Assembly (NCBI GenBank): GCA_964388965.1
Contig: CAYMCP010000074.1
Location: 1 to 17,391, forward strand
Origin: Albibeggiatoa sp964388965
GTDB taxonomy: Bacteria > Pseudomonadota > Gammaproteobacteria > Beggiatoales > Beggiatoaceae
DNA length: 17,391 nucleotides
Direction: 5' to 3'
Shown here: positions 1 through 7,001 of the stretch, piece by piece
Layout of the letters: every line of letters begins with the position of its first letter
Position numbering within the stretch: the stretch's first letter is position 1
Position numbers and translations under genes: made by a program
Notes under the pieces: model-generated
Databases searched by the model: none
Told to the model about the DNA's origin: nothing
The model's input: the letters and a program-made list of their open reading frames with translations, nothing else

Positions 1-28
1 GCTTCTTATCAAAAGATTGGCTACTTAA

Positions 29-184
29 CCTAGATTTCAAATCGGTTCTATAGAGGATACAAGCGAAACTGCAACGCAAAAATTGCTCTTGATTCCAGAC
101 TTTGAACAATCTGTCAAAGCAACACAAAAACGGGTTCGTGAAGGAAAAACGGTTTATTTTGAAGCGATAAAGCGCAATGTGTAA
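29..184 (+). pseudogene. Antitoxin remnant upstream of a RelE-like toxin remnant
   Basis: The frame is open from position 29 (after a stop at 26-28) to the TAA at 182-184. It reads TQKLLLIPDFEQSVKATQKR, then VREGKTVYFEAIKRNV. A short acidic-to-basic tail of this kind directly before a RelE/ParE-like toxin is typical of Phd/YefM- or RelB-type antitoxins, which bind the toxin and repress their own operon. No ATG lies in this frame and the expected N-terminal DNA-binding half is missing, so this is a fragment. Its last codons overlap the toxin start (ATGTGTAA, 177-184), the usual coupling of such pairs. The family call rests on this context and on length, not on a diagnostic motif. Positions 1-33 in another frame end as ASYQKIGYLT and could be the tail of something else. 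Confidence 0.4.
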
Positions 185-432
185 ACTTTATTTTGACCCA
201 GAAGCAGAACAAGTTTACTTGCGAGCAAATACCCAACTTGTACGACGCTTAAATCGTTGCTTTGAACGTTTACAATAAAACCCGTTGCAGCATTCCAATA
301 TCAAAATCTTGAAAGGTAGCTTATCGGGGTTGTATCGTTATCGTGTTGGAGATTGGCGTGTGATTTATGATATTGGAAGATGAAAAAATTGTTAATATTT
401 TACAAATCGTGCAAAGAAAAGATGCGTATTAA
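177..432 (+). pseudogene. RelE/ParE-family toxin, broken by a stop and a frameshift
   Basis: From the ATG at 177 the frame reads MCKLYFDPEAEQVYLRANTQ and on to FERLQ, then meets TAA at 276-278. The same frame continues as NPLQHSNIKILKGSLSGLYR and YRVGDWRVIYDI. A one-base shift near 375 then restores EDEKIVNILQIVQRKDAY and a stop at 430-432. The HPNIKxLKG...YRxRVGDxRVIYxI pattern followed by IxxILxIxxRxxxY is the hallmark of the RelE/ParE toxin fold (ribosome-dependent mRNA cleavage or gyrase poisoning). Two independent lesions make a functional toxin unlikely, unless draft-sequence errors caused them. It overlaps the antitoxin remnant by 8 bases. Confidence 0.75.
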
Positions 433-443
433 TAAATACTTTT

Positions 444-591
444 TTACCTCAAAGATAACTCAATTTCTCTTGAAGCTGAACGATTTGCGTAAATGTCTTG
501 CACAATTTCCTCGATTATCCTGCCAAATACCACAAAGCCCAGAAGAATTTGTCGTAACACCATCAACGCCTTCATCCATCTTGATAAGTCG
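444..591 (-). pseudogene. VapB-like antitoxin C-terminal remnant, frameshifted
   Basis: On the minus strand, from an ATG at 579, the frame reads MDEGVDGVTTNSSGLCGIWQ then DNR. One base (510) must be skipped to continue as EIVQDIYANRSASREIELSL R and a TAA at 446-444. The joined tail, CGxWxDxR...EEIVxDIYxxRxxSREIEL, resembles the C-terminus of small antitoxins that neutralise PIN-domain (VapC) toxins. No PIN-domain gene is visible next to it. The N-terminal end coincides with the inner edge of the TA-flanked element at 592-730, and the frame hits a stop inside that element. Insertion of the element may therefore have removed the start of the gene. The family call is from memory of the motif. 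Confidence 0.4.
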
Positions 592-730
592 TAGGAGTTA
601 CGCGGTTGAGTTCTTGGTCAGTTTATCGTATTCATCACAGCGTCTCGGATTCGTCGGTTTATGATACTGCTTATTTGGCAACTATGTAACGCATAAGGGT
701 TAAATTTTTATTTGAACTGCGTAACTCCTA
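592..730. mobile_element. Small TA-flanked inverted-repeat element (MITE-like), copy 1
   Basis: AGGAGTTACGCGGTT (593-607) and AACTGCGTAACTCCT (715-729) are inverted repeats matching at 14 of 15 positions. Each end is bounded by a TA dinucleotide (592-593 and 729-730). No complete transposase frame lies between them. A related copy with the same two ends is at 17056-17172, and there too TA bounds both ends. This fits a miniature inverted-repeat element of the Tc1/mariner-IS630 type, whose target is TA and is duplicated on insertion. It lies about 50 bp past the rimK stop codon and abuts the truncated VapB-like remnant. Confidence 0.6.
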
Positions 731-777
731 AAAAGTAAGAAAATATACTAAATATGCAAAAATATTCTAACATAGAT

Positions 778-2190
778 TTAAGTAAAAACAGTTTGCTCTA
801 TCTCCACGCCAAGTTGACGCTTCCAGTTTAAACCTTTTTCAACAGCGGTAATCATCATGCTCGCAATGTCTTTTCCTGTTGCCTCTTCAATACCTTCTAA
901 ACCGGGGCTAGAGTTGACTTCCAACAATAAAGGACCGCGTCGAGAGCGAATAATATCTACTCCTGCAACTTTTAAATCTAATACTTTTGCAGCTTTTATT
1001 GCTATTTTGCGTTCTTCTTGAGTTACTTTAACTATCGAAGCTTCACCACCTTGATGAATATTAGCACGAAATTCGCCCGGTGCAGCACGACGCTGTACAG
1101 CCGCCACGACTCTACCATCAATTACAAAACAACGTAAATCTGTACCTTGTGCGTCTTTGATAAATTCTTGTACTAGTAAATTAGCATTTAAGCTTTTAAA
1201 CGCATTAATCACACTTTCAGCCGCTTTTTTAGTCTCAGCCAATACCACGCCCTTACCCTGCGCCCCTTCCAGCAATTTGACAATTAACGGCGCACCACCA
1301 ACCATTTCTATTAAATCTGTTGTATCTAATGGTGAATTAGCAAAACCAGTAATCGGCATATCCAAACCACTTTTTATCATTAATTGTGAAGAGTATAATT
1401 TATCACGCGATTGCGTAATGGCAGAGGCACGATTTAATACAGCAACGCCCATCGCTTCAAATTGCCGTACCAACGCACACCCGTAAAAAGTCGCACTCGG
1501 ACGAATACGTGGAATAATCGCATCCAATTCCAACAATACTTTACCACCACGATAATGTACTTCAGGTTTCGTTGTATCTAAACGCATATAACAATGTTTA
1601 ATATTTAAAAATATCATTTGATGTCCGCGTTCTTCACCTGCTTCCAAAATCCGCTGATTGCTATATAAATCAGGATTACTCGCCAGTAAGGCAATCTTTA
1701 AACCGGTATTTTGTTTTTCATACTGCGCATAATATTCGACCAGTTGCTGTTTTGATACTTGCCCTAAATAAAAGCTACTTGCTGGATCAACTAAAATTCG
1801 CCCCATCATCGCCTCACGTCCTAATAACATGCGATAACCCATTGAATCTCTATTAGCTAAAGTGAGTTCAATATCCCACGTTTCGCCTCCCATAGAGACA
1901 GGTTGCCGAATGACATAACGTTTTTCAGTAATGCCACTAGAGCTTTTAACATCGCGTTGATCAACAATTGGTGCCTCACATCGTAATACTGTTTTTCGAT
2001 CATTTTGCAAGGGATGAATTTCAAAACTGACCCATTCCATACCTTCTCGCCAAAAAGTTTGGATATTAAATGCGTGAATAGATGAGGTTTTTGCACCAGA
2101 ATCTACACGCGCCTTAATCGCCTTCATACCTAAAGTGGGTAATGCGCACCATTCTTCGCTACCAACAATAATTTTTGGAGTTTGCGCCAT
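778..2190 (-). CDS. rimK: RimB-RimK fusion: retropepsin-like protease domain plus S6 glutamate ligase
   Basis: The 470-residue product has two parts. Residues about 1-150 are a RimB-type domain (once called ATP-dependent zinc protease) with the aspartic-protease-like signature DSGAKTSSIHA (Asp30) and the strand LLGREAM near 122-128. Residues about 164-470 are a RimK-type ATP-grasp ligase starting KIALLASNPDLYSNQ, with an ATP-grasp loop (LLEGAQGKGVVLAET) and a C-terminal metal-binding stretch (VAGVDIIRSRRGPLLLEVNSSPG). RimK adds glutamates to the C-terminus of ribosomal protein S6; RimB-type proteases are known from rimABK operons to counteract this. Joining both in one chain would couple addition and removal. 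A GAGG ribosome-binding sequence sits 6 bases before the ATG. The gene is divergent from the membrane-protein gene at 2273. Confidence 0.9.
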   Translation of the reverse strand: MAQTPKIIVGSEEWCALPTLGMKAIKARVDSGAKTSSIHAFNIQTFWREGMEWVSFEIHPLQNDRKTVLRCEAPIVDQRDVKSSSGITEKRYVIRQPVSMGGETWDIELTLANRDSMGYRMLLGREAMMGRILVDPASSFYLGQVSKQQLVEYYAQYEKQNTGLKIALLASNPDLYSNQRILEAGEERGHQMIFLNIKHCYMRLDTTKPEVHYRGGKVLLELDAIIPRIRPSATFYGCALVRQFEAMGVAVLNRASAITQSRDKLYSSQLMIKSGLDMPITGFANSPLDTTDLIEMVGGAPLIVKLLEGAQGKGVVLAETKKAAESVINAFKSLNANLLVQEFIKDAQGTDLRCFVIDGRVVAAVQRRAAPGEFRANIHQGGEASIVKVTQEERKIAIKAAKVLDLKVAGVDIIRSRRGPLLLEVNSSPGLEGIEEATGKDIASMMITAVEKGLNWKRQLGVEIEQTVFT

Positions 2191-2259
2191 TTTAAACCTC
2201 GATATTAAAAAAATGCTAAACTGCGATCATAACCTATTTTTATTAAACGTATTTTATTT

Positions 2260-2263
2260 GGAG
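2260..2263 (+). promoter_or_regulatory. Ribosome-binding site that sets the start at 2273
   Basis: GGAG is followed by a 9-base spacer and the ATG at 2273. A start at 2135 in the same frame would run back through the divergent rimK start and add a non-membrane leader, so the internal ATG is preferred. Confidence 0.6.
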
Positions 2264-2272
2264 TCAAAGATT

Positions 2273-2746
2273 ATGAATTTTCTTACTATAACGACTGTCA
2301 AATGGACAATATTAGTCGGACTGAATGCAGTAATAAGTTATATTTTTGCCGTAAACAATGGCATTAATTCGCTCGATGAGCATATTGCTATGGTGCTCGG
2401 TATTTTTACGTGGATTTTGATTTATGTGTATGCTGAATTATATTTGTATCGCAACAATTTACATCGTTGGCGCAATAGTATGACAATTTCGGCAATTTTA
2501 AAGTGTTTTACCCAGTTTTATCCAATAATAGAAATCTTTATTGGCACATTATCTTTATCATTTGTAGAATATACTTTTGAATTTTTTAGCGGTTTCTTCA
2601 GTGTAAATATTTTAAATAGTGCAGTACAAATTTATTTTACGACACTGGTTGATGGTTTTTTATTGACAATTTTAGTTTCCATATTGACGCTAATTGTATA
2701 TTTAATTATTAGCGTATTTAATACAGTTAGAAATGAAATTAAATAG
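2273..2746 (+). CDS. Small four-helix membrane protein, unknown function
   Basis: The 157-residue product is very hydrophobic, with likely membrane segments at about 9-27, 39-58, 80-100 and 127-150. Basic residues between segments 2 and 3 (YRNNLHRWRN) and at the C-terminus (TVRNEIK) suggest these face the cytoplasm. No enzyme or transporter motif is visible and I do not recognise the family. The chosen ATG has a GGAG sequence 9 bases upstream; the frame extends farther upstream but overlaps rimK. It lies between the divergent rimK and the downstream cyclase gene, separated from the latter by about 180 bp, so co-transcription with the cyclase is possible but not shown. Confidence 0.7.
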   Translation: MNFLTITTVKWTILVGLNAVISYIFAVNNGINSLDEHIAMVLGIFTWILIYVYAELYLYRNNLHRWRNSMTISAILKCFTQFYPIIEIFIGTLSLSFVEYTFEFFSGFFSVNILNSAVQIYFTTLVDGFLLTILVSILTLIVYLIISVFNTVRNEIK

Positions 2747-2858
2747 TTACATTTACAGCATTATAAAACGTATTTGGCAGTAGTGATAATATAGTGTAGG
2801 AAAAATGATAATTTTTGGAATAATTTCCTAATTAGCGCATTAGTTTGGAAAATAAATC

Positions 2859-2874
2859 GTGTAGAATAATACAC
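2859..2874. promoter_or_regulatory. Short palindrome upstream of the cyclase gene
   Basis: GTGTA-GAATAA-TACAC is a perfect 5-bp inverted repeat ending 53 bases before the preferred ATG at 2928. The spacing would suit an operator or a promoter-overlapping site; GTGTAG also occurs at 2793-2798. In DNA this AT-rich it could be chance. Confidence 0.2.
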
Positions 2875-2927
2875 TATTCACAAAAAACATTTACACTCGA
2901 CATTTGGTCAATAGCTCAAAAACAACA

Positions 2928-5552
2928 ATGGATAGCGATCTTAACGAAGGTGATGATATTTTCTTTGCTGATGAAGTAGAAGAAACAAACGTTTATTCCT
3001 CTGAACAAGCATGGAAAATGTTGGTTGTTGACGATGAAGAGGAGGTGCATTCTATCACTCAATTTTCGCTCAATGATTATTCATTTCGAGATCAAAAATT
3101 AAATATTATCAATGCTTATTCTGCTGTTGAAGCAAAAAAGATTCTACAACAACATGATGATATTGCTATTATTTTATTAGATGTGGTTATGGAAGCCGAT
3201 GATGCTGGTTTGCAATTAGTAAAATATATTCGTGAAGAATTACAAAATCATTTGGTAAGAATTGTGTTGCGTACCGGACAACCTGGATATGCACCTGAAA
3301 AAAAAGTTATCGTGGAATACGACATAAATGATTACAAAAATAAAACGGAACTCACCGATGATAAATTATTTAGCGTAGTGACTACCAGTCTGCGCAGTTA
3401 TATCGATTTAACCACTATCGAAACCTATCGTTTAGATTTAGCCCATAAAGTCGAACAACGCACCCAAGAATTATCCGATAGAAATCAGGAATTATTAGAA
3501 TTAAATCAAGCTTTACGCTGTCTCAATCAAGAAAAAAATGAATTTCTACACATTGCTGCTCATGATTTAAAAAATCCATTATTTGCTATTCAAAGTTTAG
3601 CGAATTTGATTGCTACAGATAGCGAACATTTAAAAATTGAACGTATTGTTGATTTTGGTCGCACCATTGAAAATAGTGCGCATGAAATGTTCAATTTAAT
3701 TAAACGATTGATGGATGTCAACGCGATTGAAGCCGGTAAAATGCAATTTAATTTAGAAGTGTTTAATTTAGTTGATAACTTAAAAATTGCGCTAAATGGC
3801 TATCAAGAACGTGCTAAATTAAAAAATATTTTTTTATATATTGATTTCCCACAACAACATGATAATTATAACATTTTTGCAGATAAACATGCTTTTAGTG
3901 AGATTATCGACAATCTTATATCTAATGCAATTAAATATTCACCTACTGGTAAAAAAGTTTTTTTGATTATTTCTCAACAAGACGGATATGTTTATATTGA
4001 AATTAAGGATCAAGGTCCTGGATTAAGTGCAGCAGACCAAGAAAATTTATTTAAAAAATTCAGTCGTTTAACGCCACGTCCTACAGCGAATGAAAGCTCT
4101 AGCGGTTTAGGTTTATTCATTGTAAAAAATTTGGTCACCGTTATGGAAGGCGATGTATGGTGTGAAAGTGAGTTACATGTTGGTACAAGTTTTTTTGTTA
4201 AATTTCCGCTCGCTAATAACCAGATGTCGCCTGATATAGTACGCGAATTACATATCACATCCCCCATAAGTCGCGCTGAAATACTACAACGTTCATTCGA
4301 ATCCATACGTGAAACGGAGAGCCGTTTGGTACAATTTTTAGATGCAATGCCAGTTGGTGTAATCGTCGTTGACCATGAAGGAAAATTGTATTACGTCAAT
4401 CAAAAAGCACAAACTTTACTCGGTAAAGGTTTTGTACCTAATACAAATCATGAAAATTTAGCGGAAATTTATCAACTTTATCATGTTAATTCAGAAAAAT
4501 TATACTGTGCGTCTCATTCTCCTATTACTCAAGCCCTACAGGGTTTAAGTACCAGTGTGGATGATGTTGAAATTCATCAGGATGATAAAAGGATACCACT
4601 AGAAGTATGGGCAACTCCTATTTATGATGAAAAACAAACGATTTCCTATGCAATTGCAGTTTTTCAAGATATTCATAAGCGTAAAAAATCGGAAGTTGAA
4701 CGCGAGAAATTTACTTCAGAACTGGTGCAATTAAAAAAATCTTATGAGCGATTCGTTCCACGCGAATTTTTAAACCTACTTGATAAGCAAAATATGATTG
4801 ATGTACAGTTAGGCGATCAGGTGGCAAAAGAAATGACAGTTATATTTTCTGATATTCGTGGTTTTACTTCGTTATCAGAAGGGATGGAGCCACAAGAAAT
4901 ATTTGATTTTATTAATAATTATTTAGGTCAAATGGAGCCCATTATTTTAAAGCATCATGGTTTTATTGATAAATATATCGGTGATGCGATTATGGCATTA
5001 TTTCCCACAACGGTTGACGATGCAGTACGCGGTTCGATTTCGATGTTACAAACCTTAAATCAGTACAATAATTTGTTGCAACGTGCGGGTTATCCTGCCA
5101 TTAAAATTGGCATTGGTTTGAATACTGGGCCTTTAATTTTAGGTACTGTTGGTGGTCAAAATCGTATGGATGGCACGGTGATTTCTGATGCAGTTAATAC
5201 GGCTGCACGAATTGAAAGTTTAACTAAAAAATATGGTTCTCCTCTATTAATTACCGCGCAATCATACATTAAATTAAAAAATATTATGGAATATCACATT
5301 AGAGTCATAGATAGCGTTAAAGTTAAAGGTAAATCAAATTCAGTGGTGGTGTATGAAGTATTCGACGCAGACCCGCCTGCAATGATTGAGTTAAAATTGC
5401 AGACGTTACGCGATTTTGAGCAGGGCTTTATGTGTTACCACAACGGTAATATTGCTAAAGCACGCTCTTTCTTTGAGAAGGTAAATGAAGTTAATCCGAC
5501 TGACCAAGCAACACTAGTCTATTTAGAACGTTGTTTAAAGCCCGATAAGTGA
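2928..5552 (+). CDS. Hybrid response regulator-histidine kinase-PAS-adenylate cyclase
   Basis: The product is 874 residues from the ATG at 2928 (a TTG at 2904 would add 8). The order is: receiver domain 31-160 with acidic pair Asp35/Asp36, phosphoacceptor Asp85 and Lys137; coiled coil 165-205; HisKA with His212 in AHDLKNP; kinase ATPase with N-box DNLISNAIKYS (329-338), DQGPG (361-365) and SSGLGLF (391-397); PAS domain about 465-585; class III cyclase about 605-812; TPR-like tail 820-874. The cyclase has both metal aspartates (Asp642 in FSDIRGF, Asp686 in IGDAIM), adenine-selecting Lys682 and Asp754, and transition-state Asn757 and Arg761, so it should make cyclic AMP rather than cyclic GMP. 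No membrane segment is visible, so it is probably a soluble cytoplasmic sensor. A partner kinase for the receiver is not in the window. No clear ribosome-binding sequence precedes either start. Confidence 0.9.
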   Translation: MDSDLNEGDDIFFADEVEETNVYSSEQAWKMLVVDDEEEVHSITQFSLNDYSFRDQKLNIINAYSAVEAKKILQQHDDIAIILLDVVMEADDAGLQLVKYIREELQNHLVRIVLRTGQPGYAPEKKVIVEYDINDYKNKTELTDDKLFSVVTTSLRSYIDLTTIETYRLDLAHKVEQRTQELSDRNQELLELNQALRCLNQEKNEFLHIAAHDLKNPLFAIQSLANLIATDSEHLKIERIVDFGRTIENSAHEMFNLIKRLMDVNAIEAGKMQFNLEVFNLVDNLKIALNGYQERAKLKNIFLYIDFPQQHDNYNIFADKHAFSEIIDNLISNAIKYSPTGKKVFLIISQQDGYVYIEIKDQGPGLSAADQENLFKKFSRLTPRPTANESSSGLGLFIVKNLVTVMEGDVWCESELHVGTSFFVKFPLANNQMSPDIVRELHITSPISRAEILQRSFESIRETESRLVQFLDAMPVGVIVVDHEGKLYYVNQKAQTLLGKGFVPNTNHENLAEIYQLYHVNSEKLYCASHSPITQALQGLSTSVDDVEIHQDDKRIPLEVWATPIYDEKQTISYAIAVFQDIHKRKKSEVEREKFTSELVQLKKSYERFVPREFLNLLDKQNMIDVQLGDQVAKEMTVIFSDIRGFTSLSEGMEPQEIFDFINNYLGQMEPIILKHHGFIDKYIGDAIMALFPTTVDDAVRGSISMLQTLNQYNNLLQRAGYPAIKIGIGLNTGPLILGTVGGQNRMDGTVISDAVNTAARIESLTKKYGSPLLITAQSYIKLKNIMEYHIRVIDSVKVKGKSNSVVVYEVFDADPPAMIELKLQTLRDFEQGFMCYHNGNIAKARSFFEKVNEVNPTDQATLVYLERCLKPDK

Positions 5553-5573
5553 AATAAAATACACAGCGGGAGT

Positions 5574-5589
5574 ACAAAATTTATTTTGT
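5574..5589. terminator. Weak AT-rich palindrome between convergent genes
   Basis: ACAAAAT-TT-ATTTTGT is a perfect 7-bp inverted repeat with a 2-base loop in the 95-bp gap between the convergent cyclase gene and the gene at 5648. Position and symmetry fit a bidirectional terminator, but the stem has little GC and no clean T-run follows. Confidence 0.25.
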
Positions 5590-5647
5590 TGGTTCGTTAT
5601 TTTGCAAAACAAACTTTGTCCCCCTCATGCGTTAAATTTAAAACGAT

Positions 5648-6295
5648 TCAACGGATGATACGATAAAAATCTACTTCTGAACTTTGTACTTCGTCACTTT
5701 CAAAATCACGTGAGCCGGAAGGAACTGCAATGGCTTGGAAATACAATTCATCACCATAAAGCTGTGGTGCGTTCAGTAAATCTTCTAAATTAATCGCAAA
5801 TACCAGTGTATTAGTCGGCACATAAGCAAATCCACCTGAGCTAAACGAAGTAGAAGGATTGAGAAAATGTTTAATTTTGCGCGCAGGCAGAGTAATACCT
5901 GCAATAATTTCTAAACTGACAGGGTCTAAAGCAACCCCTCTTTTATATTGCCAATCAAAAATCGGGCGAGTGCTGAATGCAATATATACATCCATATCCG
6001 TGTCGCTACGGATGCCTTCAACGTGAAAATCAACAACACCAGCTCGTTTACCCATCTCCCTATCAAATGGCATTCTCTGTACGAAAATTTCGCCATTTTC
6101 CCAATCGCTAGGATAAATAAATAAATCTTCTGGAATACTGCGTTGATGCAATTGCAAAGCGCGATGTACAGGTCTTTCTGGCTCAACATTTGGTTGTTCA
6201 ATAACCTCAACCTCAACCCCAAAGTCAGGGACTTCAGCCAAACTAGGTTGGCATAACAGGCACAACCCAAAGTATAAAATAAGTTTTAGTTTCAT
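5648..6295 (-). CDS. Secreted protein of unknown function, last gene of the exported-protein operon
   Basis: The 215-residue product begins with a signal peptide (MKLKLILYFGLCLLCQPSLA, cleavage likely before EVPDF). The mature part is largely polar and beta-rich, with no cysteine after the signal and no lipobox, so it is probably soluble in the periplasm or exported. No family is recognised. A strong GGAGGT ribosome-binding sequence (complement at 6301-6306) sits 5 bases before the ATG. It follows the gene at 6353-6988 after a 57-base gap on the same strand and probably shares its transcript. The residues VVDFHVEG and DMDVYIAFSTRP suggest a beta-sandwich resembling the beta-rich domains of the large upstream protein, but this is only a visual impression. 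Confidence 0.7.
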   Translation of the reverse strand: MKLKLILYFGLCLLCQPSLAEVPDFGVEVEVIEQPNVEPERPVHRALQLHQRSIPEDLFIYPSDWENGEIFVQRMPFDREMGKRAGVVDFHVEGIRSDTDMDVYIAFSTRPIFDWQYKRGVALDPVSLEIIAGITLPARKIKHFLNPSTSFSSGGFAYVPTNTLVFAINLEDLLNAPQLYGDELYFQAIAVPSGSRDFESDEVQSSEVDFYRIIR

Positions 6296-6352
6296 GAGAA
6301 ACCTCCAAAAATTCAGTAATATGACAACACTATTACCGCATATAATAGCAAA

Positions 6353-6988
6353 TCATTCATCAGGATTCACTGTTAAATCACCAAAAGGTGTATTAATTAC
6401 AGGATAGTCGCTAGAAATAGCGTCATTGTCATTGTCAGTCGATTTGATTGCTTGCTCAAGCGTGACACCAACACCGTCATCGGGCTGCTGTAGGGCGCGT
6501 GGTTGTGATGGAGGCACATCATCAACGATAAAATCACCAAATGGTGTACTGATTTTACGTTTTCCGATTGGGACATCTTCGTCGGCGATTTGATCACGAG
6601 GCGCAAAAGGGTTGGCATCAGGCATTTTTTGTAAAATTTGCACAATTTGATCTTCCGTGTGCTCTTCCGTATGTTCTTCCGCTGCAATCTGTTCCGATAC
6701 AACATCTTGCTCTGGCGTAATGCTGAGTTTGCTGTACAGCTCTAAAATTTGCTCATCGCCTGCGGCATTACCCAATATAATCGCACGTTGTTGAATCTCC
6801 TTAATCACCCATTGCCCCAATTCATCGCCTTCCTCTACTGGCATTCGTATTTCATCATCTATGACCACATACGCTTTTTTTATACTCCCTAAAAAACTAA
6901 TTCCTTCTAAGTAGTAGACCTCTTTCGCCTGCACGAACTGCATCACATAACCAGATGTTAATAAAAACAATATAACCCACTTACTCAT
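6353..6988 (-). CDS. Exported GspC/PilP-like periplasmic protein with repeated TPFGD motif
   Basis: The 211-residue product starts MSKWVILFLL with a signal peptide ending near MQFVQA|KE. Residues about 25-86 (YYLEGISFLGSIKKAYVVID, then VEEGDELGQWVIKEI and ILGNAAGDEQILEL) have the pattern of the small beta domain in type II secretion GspC and type IV pilus PilP proteins, which links inner- and outer-membrane parts of those machines. The rest is acidic and low in complexity, with EEHTEEHTED (104-113) and two copies of TPFGD (148-152, 200-204), the second 7 residues from the C-terminus. The start is set by a GAGGAA site overlapping the end of the upstream gene; an in-frame start 36 bases earlier would spoil the signal peptide. 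Only 13 bases separate it from the PKD gene. The GspC/PilP relation is by pattern only. Confidence 0.7.
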   Translation of the reverse strand: MSKWVILFLLTSGYVMQFVQAKEVYYLEGISFLGSIKKAYVVIDDEIRMPVEEGDELGQWVIKEIQQRAIILGNAAGDEQILELYSKLSITPEQDVVSEQIAAEEHTEEHTEDQIVQILQKMPDANPFAPRDQIADEDVPIGKRKISTPFGDFIVDDVPPSQPRALQQPDDGVGVTLEQAIKSTDNDNDAISSDYPVINTPFGDLTVNPDE

Positions 6989-6994
6989 TATAAA

Positions 6995-7000
6995 TTCCTC
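6995..7000 (-). promoter_or_regulatory. Ribosome-binding site that sets the start at 6988
   Basis: The minus strand reads GAGGAA with a 6-base spacer to the ATG at 6988. It lies immediately after the stop codon of the PKD gene (7004-7002), which suggests translational coupling. Confidence 0.65.
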
Positions 7001-7001
7001 G

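Noticed and set aside
380..664. A 94-residue plus-strand frame
   Set aside because: It overlaps the frameshifted toxin remnant, the minus-strand antitoxin remnant and the small element, and resembles no protein.
2135..2272. A longer start for the small membrane protein at 2135
   Set aside because: It overlaps the divergent rimK start; the ATG at 2273 has a GGAG site and leads straight into the first membrane segment.
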